Origin: Bacteroidota bacterium
Lineage (GTDB): Bacteria; Bacteroidota; Bacteroidia; Chitinophagales; Chitinophagaceae
NCBI GenBank assembly: GCA_013286315.1
Contig: JABDFX010000013.1
Coordinates: forward strand, 1-45,493
Direction: 5' to 3'
Length of the DNA: 45,493 bases
Position numbers and translations under genes: made by a program
Notes under the pieces: generated by a model
What the model was told of the DNA's origin: nothing
The model's input: only the letters and a program-made list of their open reading frames with translations
The model's database searches: none
Part shown: in pieces, positions 17,050 to 27,133 of the stretch
How positions within the stretch are numbered: the first letter of the stretch is position 1
Layout: the number at the start of each line of letters is the position of its first letter

Positions 17050-17158
17050 TGCCACTTTATTGTCTTGATCAAAACTATAATAAATATTGCGAAGAATGGA
17101 ACAGGACATAGAGGGTACATTTTCCCGATCAGAAGCATCTGTATATAAATCCTGGCAG

Positions 17159-17305
17159 ATGCGGAAAATTATTGTTAGTTTGATATTGATTTTGAGCGGG
17201 GTAGTAGTCTGTGCGCAGACACCCTATGCGTGGACATTTACGGTCAACCAGATCCCTGTGCATATAGCCAACCAGTGCTACCGGTCCTCCAAAACCACCA
17301 TGTGA
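17159..17305 (+). pseudogene. fragment of a secreted protein
   Basis: A 48-codon frame beginning MRKIIVSLILILSGVVVCAQ, a clear signal peptide with AQ cleavage, then TPYAWTFTVNQIPVHIANQ and a stop. Too short for a mature secreted protein, so it is probably the 5' end of a gene truncated by rearrangement. The same frame, after two further stops, continues into the boundary repeat at 17324. It is divergent from the endonuclease-STAND gene. Confidence 0.4.
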
Positions 17306-17323
17306 AGGAAAAGATAACTTATT

Positions 17324-17394
17324 CAAGGAAAAAGCGACGCCAACAGTCTTAAGTCGTTTAAAAAGTGGTTCGAGATCAGCCCGATGAGGTCACT
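17324..17394. repeat. boundary repeat, copy A (adjacent to intact recombinase)
   Basis: The first of four copies of one sequence. The central block 17357-17386, containing AAAAAGTGGTTCGAGATCAG, is shared almost exactly with 35.1, 37.4 and 43.3 kb. To its left, copy A is a diverged version (22 of 33 bases match copy C without gaps). To its right it continues as TCACTTAACGAAACA into a terminator and the recombinase gene, as copies C and D also do. Interpreted as an integrase attachment-type junction. Confidence 0.7.
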
Positions 17395-17395
17395 T

Positions 17396-17431
17396 AACGA
17401 AACAGCCTAATTTAGGATGTTTCGTTTTTTT
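17396..17431 (+). terminator. rho-independent terminator in element end (copy A)
   Basis: Stem CGAAACAGCCTAA / TTAGGATGTTTCG with one mismatch, followed by seven T. The same terminator recurs at 37444 and 43334 as part of the element end. It lies between a convergent position on the left and the 3' end of the recombinase on the right. Confidence 0.75.
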
Positions 17432-17561
17432 ATGCTAATAGACGATACTAACCAATAAGTTACGACGCTCTAGTTGATGGTTCGATTTCTGTCAATAAAT
17501 CGCTACATCTTTTCCTGTATGCAAGGCTAAAATGAGACGAAAGTAAGTATGGGTCTACGTT

Positions 17562-19250
17562 TCAAGAGGTTCGATTTCCCGTTAAGGATTCCATCTTGTT
17601 ATATGCTTCGTGTTTGTTATAGTTCTGGGCAATATGATAAAGAAAATCCAATATAACAGACGCCTCATCGTCATTGACTTCGATATTATTTTTAGCCAAA
17701 ACCTGCATCGCCCGTTTTAACGATATATTTCTAACTCTATAATTAGTGCTGTTAGACAGAATAATATTTACGCTCAAGCTATGAGAAAAGATTTGTTGCT
17801 TATGATGTAGAATTTTGACTAACGCACTACCCATCTGTAGAGAAACATCACCTGTTTGAATATTAACTTCTTCTGGAGGGATCAAACTTACTATTTGTTT
17901 TTTGTCAGACGCATCCATAAACTTATACAAATGGAAAACATCTTTAATAGACTTTCTGGCCTGTGCCAATTGTTGATCGATATGTTTTAGTTTGTCCGCA
18001 ACAGAGCTAAATTCTTTTTTTATTACGCCAGTAATATCTTGATACTCTTTTTTTAATTCCTTGAAATCATCAAACTTCAGTTTATCATCTACAAATAGTT
18101 TTCTGGCTTTTGATATTAAATATCCCTGTTCTTCGAGTTGCCTCACCAAAGTTCTTCGCTCATTCAAGAATTTTGTTTTGTACAATAGTGTATTCGTATC
18201 CTCTAAAACTAAGCTGAACAATTCAGCTCCTCTTTCTGAAAGTACAAGTTGTTCAAGTTTCTTATTGTAACTTTCATTTACAAGGCCTGCCTTAATTCTG
18301 GTTTTACAATTACCTGAGCAATGATAATAAGGATATCGTTTGGCACGTCCCTTTGAATAACTTCCCCGAAGTTTACGAGAACATTTCGGACAAATCAAAT
18401 AGCCTTTCAGAGGAAATGTTTCCTTTAATTCGTCTGTCTTGCCAAAAACTTTTTTTCGAGTACTAACAATATTTTGAACTTCGTAAAACAAGGCCTCTGA
18501 AATGATCGGTTCATGCACTCCTTTTATCAGAACTGTACTATCGGTTTCTGATGAAAGGCTAACAAAACCACAGTAAACAGGACTATGAATAATTCTTAAA
18601 AAATTTGATCGGGAGCACTTTAATCCTTTAGTTAAAGCCATTCTTCTAACCTCTTGAATAGTAAAAGTATTCTTCGAAAGTTGTTGAAAAGACCACTTAA
18701 TAATATCGGCAATAGATGGATTTGGAGCGATATACTTTTTGCCATCTGGCATTGCGAGATTGGAATAACCCAGTGGAGCTTTGTTTGGAAATCTGCCAAG
18801 TTGTTTTGCCCTGCGCATTCCATTTGATGTGTTTAATGCCCGTCGTAAGTTCTCTGATTCCGGTATGGATAAATAAACAGCAAGCATTACTGAGCTTTCG
18901 GGAACATTAAAATCAATAGGCTGGTCAATAGACATTGCTACTGTATTTAGCTTCCTTAATATGCCAATCATTTCATAGGCATATTCTATATTACGACTGA
19001 ACCTATCCCACTTTAGAAATAGTATAATATTGGGTTCTTTAGAGCGGGATTTTCTTATTGTAGCAACAAGTTTTTTCCATTCCGGACGATTAAAATCTTT
19101 AGCTGAGAAATCTTCCCGAAAAATGGCTTTAACCTCAATATTTTCGAATTCACAATACTTTAGTAGTCTGTCTTCTTGTTCCGGAAGAGAATAACCTTTT
19201 CGTTTTTGCTCATCGGTACTAACACGAATGTATAGGTAAGCTGATTTCAT
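17562..19250 (-). CDS. large serine recombinase
   Basis: A 562-residue site-specific recombinase. The N-terminal resolvase domain starts MKSAYLYIRVSTDEQKRKGY with catalytic Ser11, and continues with NIILFLKWDRFSRNIEYAYE. A recombinase domain follows (APLGYSN...SIADIIKWSFQQ). A zinc-ribbon segment has Cys287, Cys290, Cys311 and Cys315 (ICPKC...HCSGNC), then a coiled-coil region (LVRQLEEQGYLISKARKLF). This is the layout of phage/ICE serine integrases. Its 3' side borders boundary copy A, and a decayed homologue with the same flank sits at 37628-38323. It likely integrates and excises the element. Confidence 0.93.
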   Translation of the reverse strand: MKSAYLYIRVSTDEQKRKGYSLPEQEDRLLKYCEFENIEVKAIFREDFSAKDFNRPEWKKLVATIRKSRSKEPNIILFLKWDRFSRNIEYAYEMIGILRKLNTVAMSIDQPIDFNVPESSVMLAVYLSIPESENLRRALNTSNGMRRAKQLGRFPNKAPLGYSNLAMPDGKKYIAPNPSIADIIKWSFQQLSKNTFTIQEVRRMALTKGLKCSRSNFLRIIHSPVYCGFVSLSSETDSTVLIKGVHEPIISEALFYEVQNIVSTRKKVFGKTDELKETFPLKGYLICPKCSRKLRGSYSKGRAKRYPYYHCSGNCKTRIKAGLVNESYNKKLEQLVLSERGAELFSLVLEDTNTLLYKTKFLNERRTLVRQLEEQGYLISKARKLFVDDKLKFDDFKELKKEYQDITGVIKKEFSSVADKLKHIDQQLAQARKSIKDVFHLYKFMDASDKKQIVSLIPPEEVNIQTGDVSLQMGSALVKILHHKQQIFSHSLSVNIILSNSTNYRVRNISLKRAMQVLAKNNIEVNDDEASVILDFLYHIAQNYNKHEAYNKMESLTGNRTS

Positions 19251-19401
19251 ATTAACAAAGGATTTCTGGAGCCGTTTTCACAGATGAATATTTGATGTAA
19301 ACACAAATTCAAACATGTAAAGTTAACCATGGTACAAGCTTTAAGCCTGGCAACAATTCAACAGGCATACATGAGAGGGTATGTTTATTCTGAGAATCAT
19401 C

Positions 19402-21456
19402 TTATCCATTATTTATTTTTAGCAGGCTGGCATTAATCGCCACAACAATCGTACTGATGCTCATCATCGCTGCGCCAGCAGCCGGACTGAGCAGAATTCC
19501 GGAATGATATAGTACACCGGCGGCTAGCGGCAGCGCAATGATATTATATCCGGTCGCCCAGGCAAGATTCTGCATCATTTTCCGGTAAGTCGCTTTCCCG
19601 AACAGAATCAGACTGGCGATATCCTTCGGATTACTGTTAACCAGGATGATTCCTGCGGTTTCAGCTGCGATATCGGAACCTGAACCGACGGCAATACCGA
19701 TATCTGCCTGGGCGAGGGCAGGAGCGTCATTAACCCCATCACCCGTCATGGCCACAAACTCGCCTTTTGTTTGCAGTTCTTTAATTTTTTCCAGCTTCTG
19801 ATGTGGTAAGACTTCGGCAAAATAACTGTCCATCTGCAATTCCTTGCTGACCGATTCAGCCACCAATTTGTTGTCACCTGTAAGTAAAACCGATTTGATG
19901 TGATTTTTGTGCAACAGTTCTATGGCTTCAGCCGATTCCGGCCTGACAGAATCTGAAAGACTGACATAACCCGCCAGGGCATTATTGATTAAAATGAATA
20001 CAGTCGTTTCCTGGATATTTGTTCTTACGCCTAAAGGATTTGCGATATTTTCATTTTTTAGATAACCTGGACTCACCACTTTTACTGATTTTCCCTCAAC
20101 GACAGCTTCTACCCCCTGCCCCGTGATGGCCTTAAAATTTTCAGCGGCAGGAATTGAGACTGAAAGATCTTTTGCTTTTTGCAGAATGCCTGTAGCTATC
20201 GGATGTTCGGAATTTTGCTCCAACGATGCAGCTAACCGGATCAAATCATTCGCTGTGTATTCACTATTCAGAACGACAATATTAGATACGGCAAACATGC
20301 CCATGGTCAATGTGCCGGTCTTATCAAATACCAATGTGGTGATTTTCCTTGCATTTTCAAATGCCGTTCTGTTTTTAATCAAAAATCCGTTTTTTGCCGA
20401 AAGCGCTGTTGATTTGGCTACAACCAATGGAACTGCCAATCCCAATGCATGGGGACAACAGATGACAATGACCGTTACCATTCTTTCAATCGAAAAGGAA
20501 AGACCCTTTCCGGAAAGATACCAGACTAAAAAAGTAGCCACTCCTGTTGTAAGAGCAATCAGCGTTAGCCATTTTGCGGCACTATCCGCCAAAAGTTGTG
20601 TTTTTGATTTCGATTGCTCGGCATCATGCACCAGTTTTATTACTTGAGATAAATAGGAATCTTTTACGCCATGTAATACTGAAACTTTAATCGCGCCATT
20701 ACCATTAATAGAACCGGCGATAACTTTGTCACCATTCTTTTTATCCACCGGTTTGGATTCTCCAGTCAGCAAACTTTCATTCAGGTAACTTTCTCCCTCT
20801 ACAATGACTCCGTCAGCAGCAACTTTTTCTCCCGGTTTGATCAGTACTATGTCATTTTCTTTTAAAGTATCGGTTTTGACATCCATCACCATATCTCCAT
20901 GAATCAGATGCGCATCATCGGGCATTAATTTGACCAGCAATTCCAGTTCCCTTGAAGCGCCGGCAACCGATTTCATTTCAATCCAGTGTCCCAGCAGCAT
21001 GATCAGGATCAGGGTTGCCAGTTCCCAGAAAAAATCCATTCCTTCAAGACCTAAAACCGTCGCCACACTAAATACATAAGCAACTGTAATCGCAAACCCG
21101 ATTAAGGTCATCATTCCGGGATTCCAACTCTTCATTTCATCTTTCCAGCCCTTCAAAAAAGGCCAGCCGCCATAGAAGAAAACAAGTGAAGATAAAAGTA
21201 GGAGAAGATAATTTGATCCGGGAAATTGAATATGAATTTTCAGCCAGTGTTGAATGGTTTCAGACAGCAACATAATCGGTATGGTTAGCACCAAAACGAC
21301 ATAAAAACGTCTCCGGTAATCAGCGATCATCATAACATGATGGTCATGACCATCATCTACCATTGGAGCGCCTTTCTTGCCCATTCCTATAGTCATCCCT
21401 TCATGACCTGTTTTCATTGCCATTGAACTGGAGTGTTCACTATCTGTGTGTTCCAT
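19402..21456 (-). CDS. copB: CopB-type heavy-metal P1B ATPase
   Basis: A 684-residue P-type ATPase with a His/Met-rich N-terminus (HTDSEHSSSM, GHDHHVMM) in place of a CxxC domain. The transmembrane metal motif is CPH (CCPHALGLA, Cys334-Pro-His336), which marks the CopB/P1B-3 class (copper or silver export). The phosphorylation motif DKTGT has Asp378; TGES, SEHPIATG and the hinge MTGDGVNDAPALA are intact. Located in the inner membrane. It is the last gene of the metal cassette, 17 bases after the adaptor gene. Confidence 0.92.
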   Translation of the reverse strand: MEHTDSEHSSSMAMKTGHEGMTIGMGKKGAPMVDDGHDHHVMMIADYRRRFYVVLVLTIPIMLLSETIQHWLKIHIQFPGSNYLLLLLSSLVFFYGGWPFLKGWKDEMKSWNPGMMTLIGFAITVAYVFSVATVLGLEGMDFFWELATLILIMLLGHWIEMKSVAGASRELELLVKLMPDDAHLIHGDMVMDVKTDTLKENDIVLIKPGEKVAADGVIVEGESYLNESLLTGESKPVDKKNGDKVIAGSINGNGAIKVSVLHGVKDSYLSQVIKLVHDAEQSKSKTQLLADSAAKWLTLIALTTGVATFLVWYLSGKGLSFSIERMVTVIVICCPHALGLAVPLVVAKSTALSAKNGFLIKNRTAFENARKITTLVFDKTGTLTMGMFAVSNIVVLNSEYTANDLIRLAASLEQNSEHPIATGILQKAKDLSVSIPAAENFKAITGQGVEAVVEGKSVKVVSPGYLKNENIANPLGVRTNIQETTVFILINNALAGYVSLSDSVRPESAEAIELLHKNHIKSVLLTGDNKLVAESVSKELQMDSYFAEVLPHQKLEKIKELQTKGEFVAMTGDGVNDAPALAQADIGIAVGSGSDIAAETAGIILVNSNPKDIASLILFGKATYRKMMQNLAWATGYNIIALPLAAGVLYHSGILLSPAAGAAMMSISTIVVAINASLLKINNG

Positions 21457-21473
21457 ATGTTGGCGATTTAATA

Positions 21474-22667
21474 TTACATTTTACTCATGTCATGATCAGG
21501 GTTCGTTCCTCTCTTGAAGATATATTCACTATTGATCAGATAGGCACCACCAGTAACAACGATATCACCGGTTTTAAGACCTGAAAGGATTTCAACACGG
21601 TCCCCGTCTTCCTTGCCCGTCTTAATCGAAATGCTTTTGTACATATTGTGACCGGTTTGTACCCATACTATATTATTATGTTCATTTCTGATGATTGCAC
21701 TGGCAGGAAGGGTTAATACAGTCGTCTGATGATTGGTAATGACTACATAGGCATTCATACCCGGCCTTAATTGATCATCCTTATTTTGAACGGCAACCCG
21801 GACAAGATTAATCCGGGTATCTGGGTTTATTTCTGGATTTATGAGTTCTATCTTTCCGGTGATCTCTTTTCCAAGATCGGGTAGTTGAACAACTGCCGTT
21901 CCTTTAGCATCCAGTTCGGATAACTGGGATGTATAAACCTGTGCTTCGGCCCAAAGGGATGAAAGATCCGCCAGCCTGACAATGGTTCCTCCTTCAGCAA
22001 TGTATTCGCCCTCGTGACTTTCAAATGATGTGATGGTTCCGCTGGCAGGACTATAAAATGTGGTCAACGGGGAAGCTTGTTTTGTTTTTCCTAACGCAGA
22101 TATCTGATCAGCACTCAAACCCCAAAGCAGTAACTTATTTTTTGCACTTTCCACCAGCTGCTTAAAATCTATAATGGAATGATCCAGCAGGTTTTCTTTT
22201 TCAAGGGTTAGGATATATTCTTGTTTAGCATTGTTCAAAGTCTCACTATATAAATCATATAGTCTGTCTCCTTTTTTTATGTAGTCGCCGGTATTCTTGA
22301 AATATAGTTTATCCATTCGTCCGGATACCCTGCTGCTAATGGCAATACTTGTCGTTTCATCAATCGTAAGGGTGGCATTCAACACGTGCGTGTTCCCGAT
22401 TTTTCCCTTTCCCAGTGTGTCTACCTGGATATTTCCTAGCTGTACCTGCTGATCGCTGAGCACAATTATATTCTCTAGTTGATTCTGGTTTTTTTCAACG
22501 GCAATCAGCTCCATCCCACAGATGGGACATTTTCCGGGTTTTTCTTCCATGATCTGAGGATGCATGGAGCAGGTATAATAATGATCCCTTCTTGCCACCG
22601 CATCTTTTTTTTTCGTCTTGCAGGCGAAGAGGATCAATACCATCGAGAGGGCTAAAATATATTTCAT
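21474..22667 (-). CDS. cusB: CusB-like RND efflux adaptor with heavy-metal-binding domain
   Basis: A 397-residue periplasmic adaptor with lipoprotein signal (LALSMVLILFAC). Residues about 30-55 form a YHS-like heavy-metal-binding unit, YYTCSMHPQIMEEKPGKCPI then CGMELI. The membrane-fusion body follows (SSRVSGRMDKLYFKNTGDYI; TTFYSPASGTITSFESHEGE). It would link the RND pump to TolC and hand over metal. It begins two bases after the stop of the first adaptor; the two are related but not near-identical. Confidence 0.9.
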   Translation of the reverse strand: MKYILALSMVLILFACKTKKKDAVARRDHYYTCSMHPQIMEEKPGKCPICGMELIAVEKNQNQLENIIVLSDQQVQLGNIQVDTLGKGKIGNTHVLNATLTIDETTSIAISSRVSGRMDKLYFKNTGDYIKKGDRLYDLYSETLNNAKQEYILTLEKENLLDHSIIDFKQLVESAKNKLLLWGLSADQISALGKTKQASPLTTFYSPASGTITSFESHEGEYIAEGGTIVRLADLSSLWAEAQVYTSQLSELDAKGTAVVQLPDLGKEITGKIELINPEINPDTRINLVRVAVQNKDDQLRPGMNAYVVITNHQTTVLTLPASAIIRNEHNNIVWVQTGHNMYKSISIKTGKEDGDRVEILSGLKTGDIVVTGGAYLINSEYIFKRGTNPDHDMSKM

Positions 22668-22669
22668 AG

Positions 22670-23932
22670 TTATAGCTTTACTTTTATGAAACTTTCGCTG
22701 TCTACCAGAAACTGCCCATTGGCGGCTACGGAATCGGACTCACTCAATCCGGAAATAATTTGAACCTGATCTTTGTTAGTAATACCGGTTACCACCCGAT
22801 GTGCCTGAAATCCTCCGGCTGTCTTTAGAAAAACGATCTTGTCTATTCCCAGAGAAAGAACGGCATCTTTGGGGAGCCAGGTAGTAATTTCTTTTCCGGT
22901 AAATATTTGGGCGCGAACCTGGGAACCGATGGGAAGCATGCTCATGGGATTTTTTAAATATACCCTGGCAGTTAATGTCTTATTGTCTGGTCTATAAACC
23001 GGTTCGATAAAATCAATTTTCCCATTTATGCTCATTGAAGGATTTGTTTCAGGAGTAAACTTTACCGGATCCCCCTGTTTGACGAGGGCTTGAGATTCCG
23101 GAAAAATATTTAATAGCACCCATACATTTTCTGTATTGAACAATTGAAAAATACTCTGATCTTGTTGGACATACATACCTTCCTTAACAGGCAGTTCTTC
23201 CATAGAGGCATTTGCGTCATTCCTCTTTTCACTGAATGTACTCTCCGGCATAGTGTTACCCGCTTCATGAAGGTGACCGCTGTATTGACTATAAACAGTA
23301 ACCGTTGATGAAGGCTTACCTGTTAGGATAACTTTATTCAATTGCTCATCACTCATCCCTAATAGTAATAGTTTTTGTTTCGCTGCATGTATTAAGCCTT
23401 CATTTCCGGGATCATTTTTTACCAGGAACAACAGATCCTGCTGCGCCGTGGCAAGGTCCGGACTGTAGATGTCCATGATTCGGTCTCCTTTTAGAATATG
23501 CTGATAACGATAGCGTACATATAATTTTTCGATTCTTCCGGAAACCCGTGCAGAAATACTGTTGATTCGACGGGTATCATAAGTTACCGTACCCAACGCT
23601 TCCACAGGCACCGCTTTTTTTTCATTTTGCAGACTTACCACCGGAACGGAGGAAACAACGAACTGATCGGTAGGTTGAAGCAGGTCATCTAAGGCAATAC
23701 CCCTGATAACGGCTGCCTTCGTTTCCTTTTTGATCAGTTCCATACCACAAATTGGACATGATCCCGGTCCATCCCGAATCACTTCAGGATGCATCGAACA
23801 GGTCCAGACTTCTTTGGATTGGACTGTTTCGGCGGGTTTCTTTTTTCCATCATGACAGGAAAATATCAGGAAGGGAATACCTGCAGCCATCAAAGCGAAT
23901 AAAAATCTATTTGTTAGAAATCTCATTTTCAT
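22670..23932 (-). CDS. cusB: CusB-like RND efflux adaptor with heavy-metal-binding domain
   Basis: A 420-residue adaptor lipoprotein (signal ending LIFSC). The metal-binding unit is VWTCSMHPEVIRDGPGSCPI then CGMELI. The barrel-sandwich part includes SARVSGRIEKLYVRYRYQHI, and a beta-barrel and membrane-proximal domain follow. It lies six bases after the TolC gene. Two tandem adaptors of this kind behind one pump may form a hetero-oligomer or serve different metals; that is inference. Confidence 0.9.
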   Translation of the reverse strand: MKMRFLTNRFLFALMAAGIPFLIFSCHDGKKKPAETVQSKEVWTCSMHPEVIRDGPGSCPICGMELIKKETKAAVIRGIALDDLLQPTDQFVVSSVPVVSLQNEKKAVPVEALGTVTYDTRRINSISARVSGRIEKLYVRYRYQHILKGDRIMDIYSPDLATAQQDLLFLVKNDPGNEGLIHAAKQKLLLLGMSDEQLNKVILTGKPSSTVTVYSQYSGHLHEAGNTMPESTFSEKRNDANASMEELPVKEGMYVQQDQSIFQLFNTENVWVLLNIFPESQALVKQGDPVKFTPETNPSMSINGKIDFIEPVYRPDNKTLTARVYLKNPMSMLPIGSQVRAQIFTGKEITTWLPKDAVLSLGIDKIVFLKTAGGFQAHRVVTGITNKDQVQIISGLSESDSVAANGQFLVDSESFIKVKL

Positions 23933-23938
23933 CTGTAC

Positions 23939-25189
23939 TTATTTTACTTCCCGGATTCTTTCCAGTTCCACCTGCATCAGTAGTAATTGCTTTACCTGAT
24001 CCAGGTATTCAAGCTGAGTAATATTTAAACTCTCCCAGGCATCGTAGACGGTAAAAAGTTCCTCCGTGTTTTGTTCATAGGCCAGCAACAGAGACTGGAA
24101 GTTTCGTCGTAAGGCAGGTATGATATTGTTCTCGTATACCCTGATTTGTTTTTTTCTGGACGCGATCTCCGTCTGCAAACCGAAAGACAAACCCACAGCA
24201 TTATTGATCATCATCTGCCGCTGCTGATTCAGCGCTTCGGCCTTCCAGGCCAGGCTCTGGACATTGGCTTTGGAAGACCTGGATGACCATTTAGCCATAG
24301 GAAGTTTAACAACGCCCATCAGGGAATACTGTAACGGAAATCCACCGAATCCAAACATATTATCATAACGGACCCCGAATTCCGGTTTGAGTTTAGATCT
24401 TTCAACATCCTTTTGCAGACTGGTGAGTTGAATGTCTTTCTCTACTGCCCGGATATCACTTCGGTTATTTACCAGCGAAACGCTGTCCATGCCAACGCTG
24501 TCATAATTTTTTATTTCAAAAAAGGTGTCAATGTCATAAACCATTGATTTATCCCTGTTCATCAGCGTATTGAGCAATATTCTTTTCTGGGCTATTTCAT
24601 TTTCGAATTGCAGGCGCGCATTTTCCAGATTTCCAAGTGATGCTTTTGCCTTATAGTAAGCGCCCACTTTACCCAGGTTATTCTGGTATCGGAGTTCGGC
24701 ATTTTTGATCATGAAATCGAGCAGTTTTTGATTCTGGTCAAGGATATCCAGTTTCTTTTTAATGATTACCCATTCAAAATAATTTTGCTTGGCAGCCGCA
24801 TTTAATTCATTTAAGGAAGCATTTTTATTTTCTTTCACTACAGAGGACATAGCAAGCAAATACTTTTCCTCTGTTTGCTGTTTTTTTCCATTTGGAAACA
24901 TCTGTTCAACAGAAACAATATATTGCCCCATGCCGGTAGCACCATTGCTTTGTCTTTTCCACAGGTTGGGATCATAAGGTGTCATCCAGAACCCGGAACT
25001 CAACTGCGGCGCTTCCCAATTTCTTGCTCCTGCTGCTGCCGCGTCCTGGGAGTGTATCTGCGCATCGTACATTTTTAGCTGCGGATTGTTATAAGCGATA
25101 CTGGAAAAGATGCTATCAAGCGTTAATTTCTGTTGCGCATAGCCTGTCCGGTGAATAAAAAGTAGAAGTATTAGTATTGCTTTTTTCAT
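23939..25189 (-). CDS. cusC: TolC-family outer membrane efflux protein
   Basis: A 416-residue outer-membrane factor with an N-terminal signal peptide (MKKAILILLLFIHRTGYAQQ) and two TolC repeats of long helices (QKLTLDSIFSSIAYNNPQLK; VSLVNNRSDIRAVEKDIQL). ATG 25189 is chosen because it gives the signal peptide and starts four bases after the stop of the pump gene; a frame extension to 25243 would overlap the pump. It would form the exit duct of the Cus-type system. Confidence 0.88.
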   Translation of the reverse strand: MKKAILILLLFIHRTGYAQQKLTLDSIFSSIAYNNPQLKMYDAQIHSQDAAAAGARNWEAPQLSSGFWMTPYDPNLWKRQSNGATGMGQYIVSVEQMFPNGKKQQTEEKYLLAMSSVVKENKNASLNELNAAAKQNYFEWVIIKKKLDILDQNQKLLDFMIKNAELRYQNNLGKVGAYYKAKASLGNLENARLQFENEIAQKRILLNTLMNRDKSMVYDIDTFFEIKNYDSVGMDSVSLVNNRSDIRAVEKDIQLTSLQKDVERSKLKPEFGVRYDNMFGFGGFPLQYSLMGVVKLPMAKWSSRSSKANVQSLAWKAEALNQQRQMMINNAVGLSFGLQTEIASRKKQIRVYENNIIPALRRNFQSLLLAYEQNTEELFTVYDAWESLNITQLEYLDQVKQLLLMQVELERIREVK

Positions 25190-25193
25190 CCTA

Positions 25194-27122
25194 TTAATTT
25201 TTTGCGTCCAGGACATCGATCTTCCCGAAAGTTCTGAGTTCATATTCTTTGGTCATTAAAAATATCAATGGCGTGACAAGTAAAATATGGGTAGCAGACG
25301 TAAGCACACCGCCAACCATGGGCAGCACAATCGGCTTCATAACATCGCTTCCAACACCGCTGCTCCATAAAATGGGGATAAGAGCAAAAAGGGAAACCGA
25401 TACCGTCATGAGCTTGGGCCGGAGTCTTTTAGCGGCCCCCGCGATGACGGACTCTATCAAATCCTTCGAGGTAATGGTTTCCCTTGAGTTTCCTTTCCTG
25501 GCTACGAGCTGCTGCATGGCATCATTGAGATAGATCACCATGACAATTCCGGTTTCAACGGCCAGTCCAAACAGGGCAATAAAACCAACGGCAACGGCGA
25601 CAGAAAGATTTACACCCCAGAAATAGACCATGAAAGCACCTCCAATAAGTGCAAAGGGAATCGAAATCAGGCTGAAGAATGCTTCCCTCGCCGAATGGAA
25701 AGCCATATACATACAGATAAAAATAATTATGAGAACCACTGGTAAAATCAGTTTCAGTGTATTTTCGCTCCGGATCAGATTTTCATACTGGCCACTCCAT
25801 TCCAGGAAATATCCCTTTGGTAATTTGGTTAACATATTATCCAGCTTTTTCTGAGCCTCCTGGACAGTGCCTCCCAGGTCCCGGTCACGGACATTAAACA
25901 ATACGGTTCCCCGCAATAAAGCGTTTTCAGAATTGATCATTGGTGGTCCTTCTGAAATGCTGATATCTGCGACTGCTTCGAGTGGCACCGGACCAAACTT
26001 CATCGTCGGAACCTGCAGGCGTTTTATTGCCTGCAGATTATTTCTGTAGTCCTGCCCGAAGCGGGCATTGACGGAGAAACGCTGACGACCTTCGACCGTC
26101 GTCGTTAGTTTCGTTCCACCCAGAGCAGTTTCAATAATGGTATTCACGTCATCGATACTTAGACCGTACCTTCCGATTTCATCTCTTTTGATTTTGATGT
26201 CCAGATACTTGCCACCGGTGATGGGTTCGACATAAAGGTCTTTTACACCAGCGACGCCGGAAAGTGCGCTTTTGATTTGCTGTGCAAATGAATTGATTGA
26301 ATCCAGATTCTGGCCATAGACTTTTACACCTACATCTGTCCGGATACCTGTAGAAAGCATATTAATCCGGTTTATGATTGGTTGTGTCCAACCGTTGGTC
26401 GTTCCTGGAATCTGAAGTTTTGAATTCAACTCATTTATGATATCATTTTTGGACAATCCGGGTCTCCATTCTGATTTCGGTTTTAACAGGATGATGGTTT
26501 CGATCATGCTGATGGGAGAGTTGTCAGTCGCTGTATTCGCACGGCCGGCTTTACCGAGTACATTGTCCACCTCCGGAACAGATTTAATAATCTTATCCTG
26601 CACCTGCAATAAGCGTTTTACTTCCGAATTAGATACATCCGGCAGGGTGACTGGCATAAATAAAATAGATCCTTCATCAAGGGCTGGCATGAATTCAGTT
26701 CCCAAGCTGAATAATAATGGTATGCTAATAAGCAGGGCGATGATATTGACGCCGATGGTGGTTTTCCTCCACTTGATACAGGCCCGGATTACCGGTTCAT
26801 AAATTCTTTCCAGAAACCTGTTTACAGGATTAGCAGATTCCGGGCGGAACCTTCCTTTCATAAAAAATGAAATCAGGACCGGCGCCAGTGTAATCACAAG
26901 AAAAGCATCCACGATCAGGATAAAGGTTTTTGTATAAGCCAGTGGATGAAACAGTTTTCCTTCCTGTCCGGTCAGTAAGAAAACCGGCAGGAATGAAGCA
27001 ACTATGATAATTGTTGAAAAGAAAACGCCACGGGATACCTGTTTACAGGATCGCTCAATAATGGCCAGTCTTTCTGCCTCCGGGATCTTCTGATAGTTTT
27101 TATTTTTTTTAAACAAGCTCAT
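25194..27122 (-). CDS. cusA: CusA/CzcA RND pump, C-terminal two-thirds (split gene)
   Basis: A 642-residue protein corresponding to the RND permease from transmembrane helix 5 to the end: CKQVSRGVFFSTIIIVASFL then GQEGKLFHPLAYTKTF, the second periplasmic porter domain (GTEFMPALDEGSILFMPVTL), and helices 7-12 (ETGIVMVIYLNDAMQQ; VLPMVGGVLTSATHILLVTP). It starts at ATG 27122, 11 bases after the stop of the N-terminal piece and in a different frame, so the usual ~1050-residue pump is split in the cytoplasmic loop. The two pieces might assemble, or the pump may be inactive. The zinc/copper specificity is not decided by sequence. Confidence 0.85.
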   Translation of the reverse strand: MSLFKKNKNYQKIPEAERLAIIERSCKQVSRGVFFSTIIIVASFLPVFLLTGQEGKLFHPLAYTKTFILIVDAFLVITLAPVLISFFMKGRFRPESANPVNRFLERIYEPVIRACIKWRKTTIGVNIIALLISIPLLFSLGTEFMPALDEGSILFMPVTLPDVSNSEVKRLLQVQDKIIKSVPEVDNVLGKAGRANTATDNSPISMIETIILLKPKSEWRPGLSKNDIINELNSKLQIPGTTNGWTQPIINRINMLSTGIRTDVGVKVYGQNLDSINSFAQQIKSALSGVAGVKDLYVEPITGGKYLDIKIKRDEIGRYGLSIDDVNTIIETALGGTKLTTTVEGRQRFSVNARFGQDYRNNLQAIKRLQVPTMKFGPVPLEAVADISISEGPPMINSENALLRGTVLFNVRDRDLGGTVQEAQKKLDNMLTKLPKGYFLEWSGQYENLIRSENTLKLILPVVLIIIFICMYMAFHSAREAFFSLISIPFALIGGAFMVYFWGVNLSVAVAVGFIALFGLAVETGIVMVIYLNDAMQQLVARKGNSRETITSKDLIESVIAGAAKRLRPKLMTVSVSLFALIPILWSSGVGSDVMKPIVLPMVGGVLTSATHILLVTPLIFLMTKEYELRTFGKIDVLDAKN

Positions 27123-27133
27123 GGTAAGGAAAT

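Noticed and set aside
17357-17394. A tRNA T-arm or tmRNA end in the boundary repeat, because of GGTTCGA
   Set aside because: The bases around GTTCGA do not form a T-stem and no acceptor, D or anticodon arms are present in any of the four copies. In copy B the block reads through as protein.
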